From assembly GCA_031282985.1 (NCBI GenBank), contig JAITCR010000139.1, positions 1 to 17,469 on the forward strand: a stretch of DNA of 17,469 nucleotides, in the 5' to 3' direction. Shown here piece by piece: positions 1-7,700 of the stretch. Both the position numbers and the translations under genes were made by a program. Source of the DNA: Nitrososphaerota archaeon (lineage in GTDB: Archaea; Thermoproteota; Bathyarchaeia; Bathyarchaeales; Bathycorpusculaceae). Each line of letters begins with the position of its first letter. The stretch's first letter is position 1. The notes under the pieces are model-generated. The model saw only the letters and a program-made list of their open reading frames with translations, made no database searches and was not told the origin of the DNA.

Positions 1-2
1 AG

Positions 3-80
3 TCTTCTAATGTAGCGTTTGTTAGACGGTTGTGGCCTGAGGTGTGGTTAGGCATAGCTACTAAGCAGTTTGGATGGTGA
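3..80 (+). CDS. Possible 3' end of an unknown gene (partial)
   Basis: The frame starting at base 3 is open from the window edge for 25 codons and stops at TGA 78-80. The peptide looks protein-like and is rich in aromatic residues, ending in KQFGW. The other two + frames hit stops within the first 15 bases. An open stretch this short occurs often by chance, so this is only a plausible tail of a gene whose body lies upstream. I do not recognise the product. Confidence 0.3.
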   Translation, partial: SSNVAFVRRLWPEVWLGIATKQFGW

Positions 81-275
81 ATAGTGAGTCGTAATGCATA
101 TTTTTAGAGGGCGAAATTACTTTGGGAAAAGACAAAAAACACTATTTCACAAAAAACCTATATCCTGCTAAGCAGTAACATTCAAAATACATTTTTATTT
201 ACTTAAACTCTATTTGTTAGTGAAGAATGTTTGGTACTTTGTCGTTTGTATCTAAACAGGTTAGATGGATGTGTC
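81..275. other. Intergenic leader of the propeller gene
   Basis: This AT-rich stretch of about 195 nt must carry the promoter of the propeller-glycosidase pair. Candidate TATA-like elements are CCTATATCC (158-166) and the T/A-rich run at 190-200. With the start codon at 276, either would leave a 5' leader of more than 50 nt. No convincing Shine-Dalgarno site is visible. The 9-mer CTAAGCAGT occurs at 61-69 and again at 168-176. I see no tRNA or riboswitch-like fold. Confidence 0.35.
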
Positions 276-2564
276 ATGAAAAGAAAAATCACATGGTTCC
301 TGTTAGTGATGATATTTCTTATTCTGTTCTCTATATTTGGCGCTAGTTTATTTTTTGCATTGCGATCTCATGTAGATTCTTGGCCTATGTTTCATCAAAA
401 TGTGCAGCGTACAGGTTACATAGATACTAATCCACCGTTAACTAATGAAACGTTGTGGAAATTTAATACTGGTGGTCAAATGGGGTCACCTACAGTTCAA
501 GATGGCGTTGTATATGTGGGTGGTTATGATCATAAAATTTATGCTTTTGATGCTAAAACTGGTGTAGTACTTTGGAATTATCCAACTGGTGGGATTATAG
601 TTTCAAGGCCTGCTATTGTTGATGGTTTGGTTTATGTGGGTTCGGAAGATAATAATCTTTATGCATTAGATGCCAAAATGGGTGGTTTAGTTTGGAAGTA
701 TGAAACGGGTTACTATGTGGATTCTGATCCTGCAGTAAGTAACGGTATAGTTTATGTGGGTTCAGAGGATAAAAATGTCTATGCTTTAGATGCTAAAACG
801 GGTGAAAAAATTTGGAATTATACTACTGGTGGTCAAATAATGCTTTCTTCTCCAACTATAGCTGACGGGTTTGTGTATATTGGTGTGTTAGATCACAAGC
901 TTTACGCCTTAAACGCAGCAGACGGTAGTTTAATGTGGACATATACTGCTGGTGATAACATTGTTTCAACTCCGGCTTTTTCAGAGGGTATATTGTATGT
1001 AGGATCGCTGGATGCTAACATTTATGCAATAGATGCCCGTACAGGTGGTCAACTGTGGAATTTTAGCACTAATGATGAAGTGTTTTCTTCCCCTGCTCTT
1101 TCAGGTGGTCTATTGTTTATTGGTTCAACTGATGATAATCTTTATGCGTTAAATGCAAAAGATGGTACCCTTGCTTGGAAATACCTGTCTGGTGATGACG
1201 TTTCGTCTCCTCCTAGAGTGGCAAATGGATTTGTTTATATGGGTTCTAATGATGGTAACATTTATGCATTAAATAGTCAAACGGGGGGGCTACTTTGGTT
1301 TTATCGTACTGATGATATAGTGTTTTCTCAGCCTGCTGTTGGAGTAGGATGTGTCTTTGTTGGTGGATATGACGGTAAACTATATGCTCTAAACTCTAAT
1401 AACGGAAATTTGGTTTGGAGTTTTAGAAGTGGCGGTAAAGTGGACTCGCCTCCAACAGTACTGCATGATGTTGTTTATATTGGTGCACATAACGGTAGGT
1501 TGTATGCTCTGAATGCTTCTACGGGTATGATTGGTTACGATTGGGAACAGCACAATAACGCAATCTGGAGTTTTCAGGCAAATGATATGATTATGTTTTC
1601 TGCCCCCGCCATCAGTGATGGGGTAGCATACGTTGGTTCATATGATGGTAATGTTTATGCTATTAATATTACAACTGGACAGCAGAAATGGCGTTTTTCG
1701 ACAGGTTATGCTGTTGTTTCTTCGCCTGCTGTTTATGACGGTATAGTTTATATTGGTTCAGAGGATTACCAGCTTTACGCTTTAAACGCTGAAAATGGGG
1801 TTCTTGTTTGGAACCATACTTTTGGAAACATGGTTATCACGTCTTCTCCTGCAATTTCAAATGGCAATGTGTACATAGGTTCTATGGATCATAGTGTATA
1901 TGCATTCAACGCTAAAACTGGTATCCAAATCTGGAGTTATCCAACTGGCGATATCGTAATTTCAACTCCTGTGGTTTCAAATAATTTGGTTTATGTGGGT
2001 TCTTATGACTGTAACATTTATGCTTTGAATGCCCCAGATGGTAATTTAGTTTGGAATTACACTACAGGTGGTAGCATAGCTTCTTCTGTTGCAGTAGCAA
2101 ATGGTGTGGTTTATGTGGGTTCAGATGACGGTAAACTGTACGCGTTAGATGCATCTTCAGGTAGTTTAAAATGGCGTTACCAAACCAGTGGTGAAGTTGC
2201 TTCTGCCCCCGCAGTTGCAAAGAACATGGTGTTTTTTGGTTCTTATGATAATAAGATTTATGCTCTAAACGCGAAAGACGGTAGTTTTGTTTGGAGTTAC
2301 CTGACTGATGATTGGGTGGTTTCTTCGCCCGCAATTGTCAACGGTGTTTTATATGTAGGCTCTTATGATCATTGTGTGTACGCAATCGGTACAATTCAAA
2401 ACACACAGAAACCAACTGTTTACTCCATAATGATTGCTATACTAGTATTTGGTTTGATCGTGTCACTTCTTGTTGGTATTTTCTATTGGAGAAAGCAATC
2501 AATTGATAAGCTTCATAGAAAACCTTCGCAAAATCTGTTTATGGTGAATATTAATGAACCGTAA
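276..2564 (+). CDS. Surface-anchored protein with 16 PQQ-type beta-propeller repeats
   Basis: This 762-residue protein starts with a basic stretch (MKRK) and a hydrophobic helix, continues as an almost unbroken beta-propeller, and ends with a second hydrophobic helix followed by WRKQ and a basic tail. The positive-inside pattern puts the propeller outside the cell, anchored at both ends. I count 16 copies of the PQQ/BamB-type repeat (YVGSxD...YALxAxxGxxxW, about 40 residues each), enough for two eight-bladed propellers. Copy nine carries an insertion after its NASTG. Many N-x-S/T sequons suggest N-glycosylation. Nothing proves PQQ binding; such archaeal propellers are usually binding or scaffolding modules. 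ATG 276 is preferred over TTG 231 because the basic residues and first membrane helix follow it directly. The gene overlaps the next by 11 nt, so the two are probably co-expressed. Confidence 0.85.
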   Translation: MKRKITWFLLVMIFLILFSIFGASLFFALRSHVDSWPMFHQNVQRTGYIDTNPPLTNETLWKFNTGGQMGSPTVQDGVVYVGGYDHKIYAFDAKTGVVLWNYPTGGIIVSRPAIVDGLVYVGSEDNNLYALDAKMGGLVWKYETGYYVDSDPAVSNGIVYVGSEDKNVYALDAKTGEKIWNYTTGGQIMLSSPTIADGFVYIGVLDHKLYALNAADGSLMWTYTAGDNIVSTPAFSEGILYVGSLDANIYAIDARTGGQLWNFSTNDEVFSSPALSGGLLFIGSTDDNLYALNAKDGTLAWKYLSGDDVSSPPRVANGFVYMGSNDGNIYALNSQTGGLLWFYRTDDIVFSQPAVGVGCVFVGGYDGKLYALNSNNGNLVWSFRSGGKVDSPPTVLHDVVYIGAHNGRLYALNASTGMIGYDWEQHNNAIWSFQANDMIMFSAPAISDGVAYVGSYDGNVYAINITTGQQKWRFSTGYAVVSSPAVYDGIVYIGSEDYQLYALNAENGVLVWNHTFGNMVITSSPAISNGNVYIGSMDHSVYAFNAKTGIQIWSYPTGDIVISTPVVSNNLVYVGSYDCNIYALNAPDGNLVWNYTTGGSIASSVAVANGVVYVGSDDGKLYALDASSGSLKWRYQTSGEVASAPAVAKNMVFFGSYDNKIYALNAKDGSFVWSYLTDDWVVSSPAIVNGVLYVGSYDHCVYAIGTIQNTQKPTVYSIMIAILVFGLIVSLLVGIFYWRKQSIDKLHRKPSQNLFMVNINEP

Positions 2565-3708
2565 GGCTGTGGTCACAATTTTTTTCTGCTCAATTTTAAT
2601 AACAGTACTTTTTGTTGGTATCCACACTTTTTACAGCAGAAACAGTACAACCTATGATGTGGACGTTTATGTGGGTGTAGACGCGGCATATGATAACATG
2701 ATTGAATTAAAAGCATGTATTGACCAAGTCAAAGATTTTACCAACATTTTTGTTTTAGGTAGCACTGGTATTACTCTTGACGCGATAAAACTCAACGAAA
2801 TGTGTGAATACATTAGTGCCCGTGACCTTAATTTTGCTACTTATACACATACCACTGAAAATACTACTATCAATTTCAATCAATCAGCTTGGACGACCTA
2901 CGCTAAGCAACATTGGAGTGACAAATTTTTAGGTTTGTATAGTTATGATGAACCAGGCGGACACCAAATAGACGTAGACCATCCTTACATGATAGTTACC
3001 GAAGCAGACAGTTATTCTGACGCAGCTAACAAGTACACACAGAATCTGCACAACTACATTTCAGAGTTTCTCGCCCTAAACTCTGCGCTTATAACTTCTG
3101 ATTATGTCCTTTACGAATACGGTTATCGGGCAGGATATGACCTTGTCATGGCAGAGTATGCATGGAATCACAGTCGACCACTAAACACTGCATTATGCAG
3201 AGGCTCAGCAACAATGCATGGCAAAGAATGGGGTGTAATGCTAACTTATACATACGACATTGCTCCGTATCTTGCCTCAGGATCTGAACTGTACCAAGAC
3301 ATGGTGACCGCATATCAAAATGGTGCTAAATATATCCTAATCTTTGACTATGCCATGGAAACTGAAACCTTAACAGCGCATGGAATACTTCAACAGGAAC
3401 ATTTAGACGCACTTAGACAGTTCTGGGAGTACGTTAAAACTCACCCTCGACCAAATAACCCTGTTAATGAACGTGTAGCATATGTACTTCCACCTGACTT
3501 CGGTTATGGTTTCCGTGGTTCAGATGATTGGATTTGGGGCCTATGGAAAAACAGTGTCCTTTCAAACAAAATTTGGACTGATGTAAACACTTATTCCCAA
3601 CAGTATGGCCAAAAATTTGACATACTATATGCTGACTCTCTAAACTTTGATAATTGGGCCTACAGCAAACTTATCTATTGGAATGGTACAGTGCAAACAA
3701 AACCGTAA
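2554..3708 (+). CDS. Exported TIM-barrel glycosidase-like protein
   Basis: This 384-residue protein has an N-terminal hydrophobic helix (about residues 4-26: signal anchor or signal peptide) followed by a soluble extracytoplasmic domain. The sequence is reminiscent of GH-A type (beta/alpha)8 glycosidases: early strands of the VYVGVD type, then a GLYSYDEPGG segment near residue 130 whose Asp-Glu could be catalytic, and a late YVLPPDFGYG segment followed by an aromatic-rich WIWGLW stretch typical of sugar-binding surfaces. Several N-x-S/T sequons are present. I cannot assign a family, a substrate or even activity; it could be a non-catalytic relative. Its start codon lies inside the propeller gene (11-nt overlap), suggesting coupled translation and a joint role at the cell surface. 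Third codon positions are richer in A/C than in the propeller gene. Confidence 0.55.
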   Translation: MNRKAVVTIFFCSILITVLFVGIHTFYSRNSTTYDVDVYVGVDAAYDNMIELKACIDQVKDFTNIFVLGSTGITLDAIKLNEMCEYISARDLNFATYTHTTENTTINFNQSAWTTYAKQHWSDKFLGLYSYDEPGGHQIDVDHPYMIVTEADSYSDAANKYTQNLHNYISEFLALNSALITSDYVLYEYGYRAGYDLVMAEYAWNHSRPLNTALCRGSATMHGKEWGVMLTYTYDIAPYLASGSELYQDMVTAYQNGAKYILIFDYAMETETLTAHGILQQEHLDALRQFWEYVKTHPRPNNPVNERVAYVLPPDFGYGFRGSDDWIWGLWKNSVLSNKIWTDVNTYSQQYGQKFDILYADSLNFDNWAYSKLIYWNGTVQTKP

Positions 3709-3772
3709 CTTAACGATTTTTCACTTTCAGCTATAAAACTATTTTTCAGCTTGACTGGGTATTTAACAGAAA

Positions 3773-3781
3773 CTTTATTAT
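3773..3781 (+). promoter_or_regulatory. TATA-like element of the HemN-like gene
   Basis: CTTTATTAT lies about 46 nt before the start codon at 3823. An archaeal start about 25 nt downstream would give a leader of roughly 20 nt containing the Shine-Dalgarno site. A second candidate, TATAAAA (3732-3738), lies farther upstream. The assignment rests on position and base composition only. Confidence 0.4.
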
Positions 3782-3810
3782 GGTAACAAGGGCATTTTAA
3801 AAAACAATCT

Positions 3811-3816
3811 GAGGAG
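3811..3816 (+). promoter_or_regulatory. Shine-Dalgarno site (GAGGAG)
   Basis: GAGGAG sits six nucleotides before ATG 3823 and closely matches the complement of the archaeal 16S rRNA 3' end. It fixes the start of the radical SAM gene and shows that this organism uses SD-led translation alongside apparently leaderless genes. Confidence 0.7.
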
Positions 3817-3822
3817 AAATAA

Positions 3823-5133
3823 ATGAAAACCACGGCGACTGAACAATCAGGTGTCTATGACTTAAGGACAAATTGGCCGCCTTACACTTACAGAGATTAT
3901 CCCGATATTAAGCCTGAAACTTACAAGTCTTTTCTAGACTTTTTAGACACAGAGAACGGCTCAAAACGCTTGATGGAATTACAACCTTGGGTATCTATTT
4001 GTGATTCTCGTTGTTCATTTTGTTATTTCCCAACTACCGCTACAAGCAAAGCACGTATAGAACCCTATCTTGTAGCACTTAAAAAAGAACTCGATATGTA
4101 CGCTAAAACCCGATATCTCCAAACAAGTGTTTTTGACGAAATTGTTTTAGGTGGTGGAACACCCAGCGTTTTGACTGCCGAACAAATGATTGATCTGATA
4201 GAATACTGCAAGGCACGCTTCAACGTAACTGATGAATACTTCATAAAAGTTACAGGTTCCTCAAAAAGCTTTGATCGCCATAAAATTGTAAAACTCGCTG
4301 AGTATGGCACTTTTCAAATGGACATGGGTGCCCAAACTTTTGATAACAACTTGCGAAAAGCTTTCTGTTTACCCGATCCAGCAGAACAGGTTGAAGAAGC
4401 GATTAAACTTGCACGCAAGCTAGGTATGTGTGTTTGTGCAGACATTCTCTATAACTTGCCAGGTCAAACTATGGACTCTTGGGTAGACACGCTCAAAAAA
4501 TGTATAGCGCTAGATATTGAAGTTGACGTTTACGCTTTAGAAGTCGTCCCTGACACCATTTTAGATACGCAAATAAAAGCAGGTAAAATGCCTCCTCCTG
4601 GCGATGTGGAACATGAGACACAAATGTACCTAAAAGCATATCAAATGTTAACCGATGCAGGTTACAAAGCTGTTGGACATGACCGGTTCTCTCGTGAACC
4701 TTGGCACTTCAAAGAATCATGCCTTAACGGTTGGCCTTTTGCAGCACAACTAACCACTGGTGCAGGTTGTTTTATGGGTTACTTTGAAACGTTTTCTTAT
4801 TCTAACATTGAAGACATCAATCAATACATGGATGCAGTAAACGCAGGCAGGTTACCGATCAACAAAATTAGTGAATCAACCATAGAAGAAATGATGCGAA
4901 AAGTAATGACACGACTCTATCTCCGGTTGCCAGTTGACAAAATTGAATTTAAAGAGAAATTCGGTAAAAACCCTGAAGAAGTTTTTGGTTCTCAACTAAA
5001 CCGTCTCGTCGAAAAAGGTTTGCTAACAATTGATGACAAAGAAATTAAAATCACCAAACTTGGTGACATTTGGAAAGGTAACATTGCATGGGAATTTGCA
5101 GATAATCCACGTGCCAAAAACATGCTTAAATAG
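3823..5133 (+). CDS. HemN/HemW-like radical SAM protein
   Basis: This 436-residue radical SAM enzyme belongs to the coproporphyrinogen-oxidase-like group. Cys60-x3-Cys64-x2-Cys67 binds the [4Fe-4S] cluster, and GGGTP at about 110-114 is the SAM-contacting motif in HemN style. The segments GAQTFD (about 169) and DILYNLPGQT (about 208) match HemN/HemW strands, and the last 80 residues look like the HemN C-terminal domain. It lacks the usual HIPFC context before the cluster and the extra cysteine of the HemN CX3CX2CXC motif, so true coproporphyrinogen dehydrogenase activity is doubtful. Alternatives are a HemW-type haem chaperone, a ChuW/HutW-like methyltransferase or an unassigned archaeal enzyme. 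It is monocistronic, with its own promoter and SD site, and converges on cobD. The family is secure; the function is not. Confidence 0.75.
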   Translation: MKTTATEQSGVYDLRTNWPPYTYRDYPDIKPETYKSFLDFLDTENGSKRLMELQPWVSICDSRCSFCYFPTTATSKARIEPYLVALKKELDMYAKTRYLQTSVFDEIVLGGGTPSVLTAEQMIDLIEYCKARFNVTDEYFIKVTGSSKSFDRHKIVKLAEYGTFQMDMGAQTFDNNLRKAFCLPDPAEQVEEAIKLARKLGMCVCADILYNLPGQTMDSWVDTLKKCIALDIEVDVYALEVVPDTILDTQIKAGKMPPPGDVEHETQMYLKAYQMLTDAGYKAVGHDRFSREPWHFKESCLNGWPFAAQLTTGAGCFMGYFETFSYSNIEDINQYMDAVNAGRLPINKISESTIEEMMRKVMTRLYLRLPVDKIEFKEKFGKNPEEVFGSQLNRLVEKGLLTIDDKEIKITKLGDIWKGNIAWEFADNPRAKNMLK

Positions 5134-5172
5134 CCTTTCAATATGTTGCTGATTTAAAATATTTCTAATCTC

Positions 5173-5178
5173 TTTTTT
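5173..5178 (+). terminator. Oligo-T terminator after the HemN-like gene
   Basis: A run of six T within TCTTTTTTAG lies about 40 nt past the stop codon at 5133, in the 117-nt space shared with the convergent cobD. Archaeal RNA polymerase ends transcription at such U-tracts without needing a strong hairpin, and I see no convincing stem. Confidence 0.4.
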
Positions 5179-5250
5179 AGATTTATGTTAAATGTCACCG
5201 ATGTCTAAGGTACTGTAAAAGGCTTTTCTCTGTTGGTTGAATGCTTTTTG

Positions 5251-6372
5251 TTAAGTGGGCATCAGTTTTTTTATTGCGTTACCAAGTTTCTGGTTGTCTT
5301 TATCTGAGCGAACAGTTACACGGAAGTATGTGTTGTCTAATCCCACAAAGGTGCAGCAGTCCCGAATTAACATGCCTAATATAGCGAGTTCTTCTTTTAT
5401 TTTAGTTGAAGTAATTTTGCCGTTGACTATTTTTACGAGCAAAAAATTGGTGTCTGAAGGGAAAACATGTAAACCAGGGATTTCTTTGAGTTGTTCGGCG
5501 AATTTTATGCGGTCTTGTGTGATTGTGCGTTTTGTGTTTTCTATGAATTCTTTATCACTAAAAGCTGCTAAAGTGACAAATCCAGCGAGGCTGTTTATGC
5601 TCCATGGCTGTCGTACGTCTAAAAGTTTGTTGATTAAACTTTTTGCGGCTATACCATATCCAAAACGTATACCTGGCATGCCATAAAATTTGGTTATTGA
5701 ACGAATGACAAAGAGGTTTTCGTATTTGTTTACGTAGCCTGCTAATGTTTCTGTTTGTTCTCTGCCCGTAAATTCAATATAGTTTTCGTCTATGCTAAAA
5801 ATTACGTTTTTTTTCTGGCAATACTCTACAAGATCAAGAATTTCGTCTTTAAGGTATAATTTGCCTGATGGGCTGTGGGGGTTGCATATGGACACGATTT
5901 TGGCGTCAGGTGTTATGGCTTTTTTGATTTTTTCGTTTTCTATACTGAAGTCAGGTGGTAACTGTACGTAGATTGTTTGTCCGCCTAAGCGTAATGCTGC
6001 TTTTTCGTATTCGGTAAAAGAGGGGACTGGTACTACCGCTTTAAAGTTGTTTTTTGAAAAAATTTCTGTAATCATGTAAATGAGTTCTATTGAACCGTTA
6101 CCTAAAATGATGTTGTCTGAATTTACGCTTGGCTGATTAACATATTCTGCGATGCTTCTGTATAATTCAACAGGATTTGGATCTGGGTAAAATTTTATCA
6201 GTTTAGCGTTTTTTTCTGCTGCCTCAAGGGCTTTTGGTGAGGGTCCTAAATGGTTGATTGGTCCGCTAAAGTCAAGGGCTTCTTCGAGTGGGATATTGTA
6301 TTTTCTGGCAAAGCCCCAAACATCTCCGCCATGACTTACAAATCTGCGTTCTCTACACTCACTATTCGCCAT
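5251..6372 (-). CDS. cobD: L-threonine-O-3-phosphate decarboxylase (CobD-type aminotransferase)
   Basis: This 373-residue fold-type I PLP enzyme has the CobD signature near its N terminus: HGGDVW (14-19), DFSGPINHLGPS (34-45) and YPDP (62-65). In histidinol-phosphate aminotransferase the first two are different. CobD makes (R)-1-aminopropan-2-ol phosphate, the arm linking the corrin ring to the nucleotide loop of cobamides. PLP-site residues are visible: Asn164 in CNPHSPSG, Asp195 in DENY, the Schiff-base Lys228 in SITKFYG, and Arg236 in GIRFGYG. The length is normal for the family. The start is set by GGAGGA at 6381-6386, and the gene overlaps the upstream membrane-protein gene by 11 nt. cobY and cobS lie about 6 kb away on the same strand, supporting CobD over HisC. 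HisC-type activity cannot be fully excluded. Confidence 0.8.
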   Translation of the reverse strand: MANSECRERRFVSHGGDVWGFARKYNIPLEEALDFSGPINHLGPSPKALEAAEKNAKLIKFYPDPNPVELYRSIAEYVNQPSVNSDNIILGNGSIELIYMITEIFSKNNFKAVVPVPSFTEYEKAALRLGGQTIYVQLPPDFSIENEKIKKAITPDAKIVSICNPHSPSGKLYLKDEILDLVEYCQKKNVIFSIDENYIEFTGREQTETLAGYVNKYENLFVIRSITKFYGMPGIRFGYGIAAKSLINKLLDVRQPWSINSLAGFVTLAAFSDKEFIENTKRTITQDRIKFAEQLKEIPGLHVFPSDTNFLLVKIVNGKITSTKIKEELAILGMLIRDCCTFVGLDNTYFRVTVRSDKDNQKLGNAIKKLMPT

Positions 6373-6979
6373 TTTTTTTCTCCTCCATCAGACTTGCGAT
6401 TTTTTTCTCTAATTGTATGTGCGCTCTAAAATGCGCGTTATATTGGTTAACTATTTTGTATAGCCAGTAAATTATCCCAAAGCCTAATGTCACTATGGTA
6501 ATTAGTGCATACGTTTTTATGGGTATCGTCTGTGCCATGAATATGCGTTCTGGGAAGGCTTGAGCAAGAAAATTATCCTGTTCAGCTTCATGCATAGCTA
6601 AATCTTTAGACAGTAAATATGTGATTATGAAAACTGGAATAACAAAAATAATGGCGGCTGTCCAGATTTTTCTGTTCATTTTGTGTGGGTGTTTGTTTAT
6701 TTTTGGTACTGTTTTCTTTTGGTGTTGTAGGTAATTTATTACTTGTTTTTCAATGGTTTCTTCTTTTTTGAAGTGTTTATTTCTGTTTTCTATTAGTCGG
6801 TAAAACATGGGGAAAAGTGCTATTCCGAAAGTAATTATTGCTCCTAAGAACCACATGGAAAACCAAACTTTTTTGTCGCTTTTCAGCGAAGTAAATTTAT
6901 GGGTTTCCATGTTAAACATCAATTCATCCAAACTGTTGATTATAATGGTTGAGTGGCCAAACTTTATAAGCTCTTCCAT
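6362..6979 (-). CDS. Membrane protein with internal duplication (unknown, DUF4234-like motif)
   Basis: This 205-residue protein has three hydrophobic helices (about 41-63, 107-126 and 155-177) with charged, basic linkers. The first and last helices belong to a repeated unit: ITFGIALFPMFYRLIENRNKHF (residue ~50 on, 20+ aligned positions) resembles VTLGFGIIYWLYKIVNQYNAHF (residue ~160 on) with shared T, G, Y, L, N, H and F; both are followed by an EKxx segment. The pattern recalls DUF4234-type membrane segments. Function is unknown. It ends inside the cobD start (11-nt overlap), suggesting co-expression, but nothing links it chemically to cobamides. The start is uncertain: only 17 nt separate ATG 6979 from the divergent glycosyltransferase gene and no SD site precedes it, so Met22 or Met25 could be used instead. 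Confidence 0.65.
   Translation of the reverse strand: MEELIKFGHSTIIINSLDELMFNMETHKFTSLKSDKKVWFSMWFLGAIITFGIALFPMFYRLIENRNKHFKKEETIEKQVINYLQHQKKTVPKINKHPHKMNRKIWTAAIIFVIPVFIITYLLSKDLAMHEAEQDNFLAQAFPERIFMAQTIPIKTYALITIVTLGFGIIYWLYKIVNQYNAHFRAHIQLEKKIASLMEEKKNGE
6381..6386 (-). promoter_or_regulatory. Shine-Dalgarno site of cobD
   Basis: On the - strand this reads GGAGGA, eight nucleotides before the cobD ATG, inside the last codons of the upstream membrane-protein gene. It supports re-initiation and coupling between the two genes. Confidence 0.65.
6962..6970 (+). promoter_or_regulatory. TATA-like element of the glycosyltransferase operon
   Basis: CTTTATAAG (from 6962, within ACTTTATAAG) is centred about 30 nt before ATG 6997, the spacing expected for a leaderless or nearly leaderless archaeal transcript. 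No Shine-Dalgarno site precedes the ATG. The element lies inside the 5' end of the divergent membrane-protein gene. A second TTATAA at 6985-6991 is too close to serve the + strand gene but could act on the - strand. Confidence 0.45.
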
Positions 6980-6996
6980 TTAGGGTTATAAGTAGA

Positions 6997-7698
6997 ATGA
7001 ATCTCAAACAAATGCTGATTTCCATAGTTATACCATTATACAATGAAGAGCAGACGATAGGTGCCGTAATTGAACGTGTTCAAGCAGCCTTGAAACCAAC
7101 GGGTTTAAATTATGAAATTATAGTGGCTGATGATCATTCGTTTGATAATTCCCTTATGGTTGCTAAAATGCATCCTGTGCGGTTGTATAGTTTGGCGGTG
7201 CATGGCGGTAAAGGTATGGGGTTGCGTGCAGGTTTTGCTAAAGCTAAGGGTGATATAATAATAACTATGGACTCCGATGGTTCGCATCGCCCTGAAGAGT
7301 TGCCAAAACTAATTTATCCACTTTTAAATGGCGTTGCAGACCTTGTTATTGGTTCACGATATTTGCGTAAGAGAAATGTGGCTGCAAAGAAGCTTAATGT
7401 GTTTGGTGTTAAACTCTTTAATTTAATTATTCAAATGTTTATAGGCGTTCATGTTACTGATTCCCAGTCTGGTTATCGGGCGATGAAACGTGAAGTTCTT
7501 GAGATTCAGCATTTGAAATCGTGTGGATACGAAATTGAAACGGAAATGTTGGTGAAAACTGCTAAGTGTCGTTTTCGTGTGCTTGAAGTGCCGATAAGTT
7601 TTAAACAGCGTACTTATGGCAGTTCAGGTGTTGATCATTTGCATGATGGTTTTAGAATATTAGTCTCAATAATTTCAGCACGGCTAAGGAAGGTGTAA
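6997..7698 (+). CDS. Family 2 glycosyltransferase, dolichol-phosphate-mannose-synthase type
   Basis: This soluble 233-residue GT-A enzyme begins with ISIVIPLYNEE (9-19). Asp45-Asp46 fit the nucleotide-binding acidic pair and MDSDGSHRPE (91-100) supplies the DxD metal site. The later SGYRAM and YGSSGV segments are typical of the DPM1/GT2 group, which moves a sugar from a nucleotide donor to a polyprenyl phosphate on the inner membrane face. There are no clear membrane helices, as in short DPM1-like enzymes. Donor and acceptor cannot be read from sequence. It is the first gene of a three-gene glycosyltransferase operon, with the next start 2 nt after its stop. Met6 is an alternative start, but TATA spacing favours Met1. 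Confidence 0.8.
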   Translation: MNLKQMLISIVIPLYNEEQTIGAVIERVQAALKPTGLNYEIIVADDHSFDNSLMVAKMHPVRLYSLAVHGGKGMGLRAGFAKAKGDIIITMDSDGSHRPEELPKLIYPLLNGVADLVIGSRYLRKRNVAAKKLNVFGVKLFNLIIQMFIGVHVTDSQSGYRAMKREVLEIQHLKSCGYEIETEMLVKTAKCRFRVLEVPISFKQRTYGSSGVDHLHDGFRILVSIISARLRKV

Positions 7699-7700
7699 AA

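Noticed and set aside
231..275. Upstream TTG start for the propeller protein
   Set aside because: It would add 15 residues with no membrane or propeller character; ATG 276 directly precedes the basic stretch and first membrane helix.
5255..5686. Long + strand open frame opposite cobD
   Set aside because: The - strand frame encodes a complete PLP enzyme with all catalytic residues; the + frame is its shadow and has no recognisable domain.
5251..6372. Histidinol-phosphate aminotransferase (HisC)
   Set aside because: The N-terminal HGGDVW and DFSGPINHLGPS motifs and the nearby cobS-cobY genes fit CobD better; no histidine pathway gene is present.
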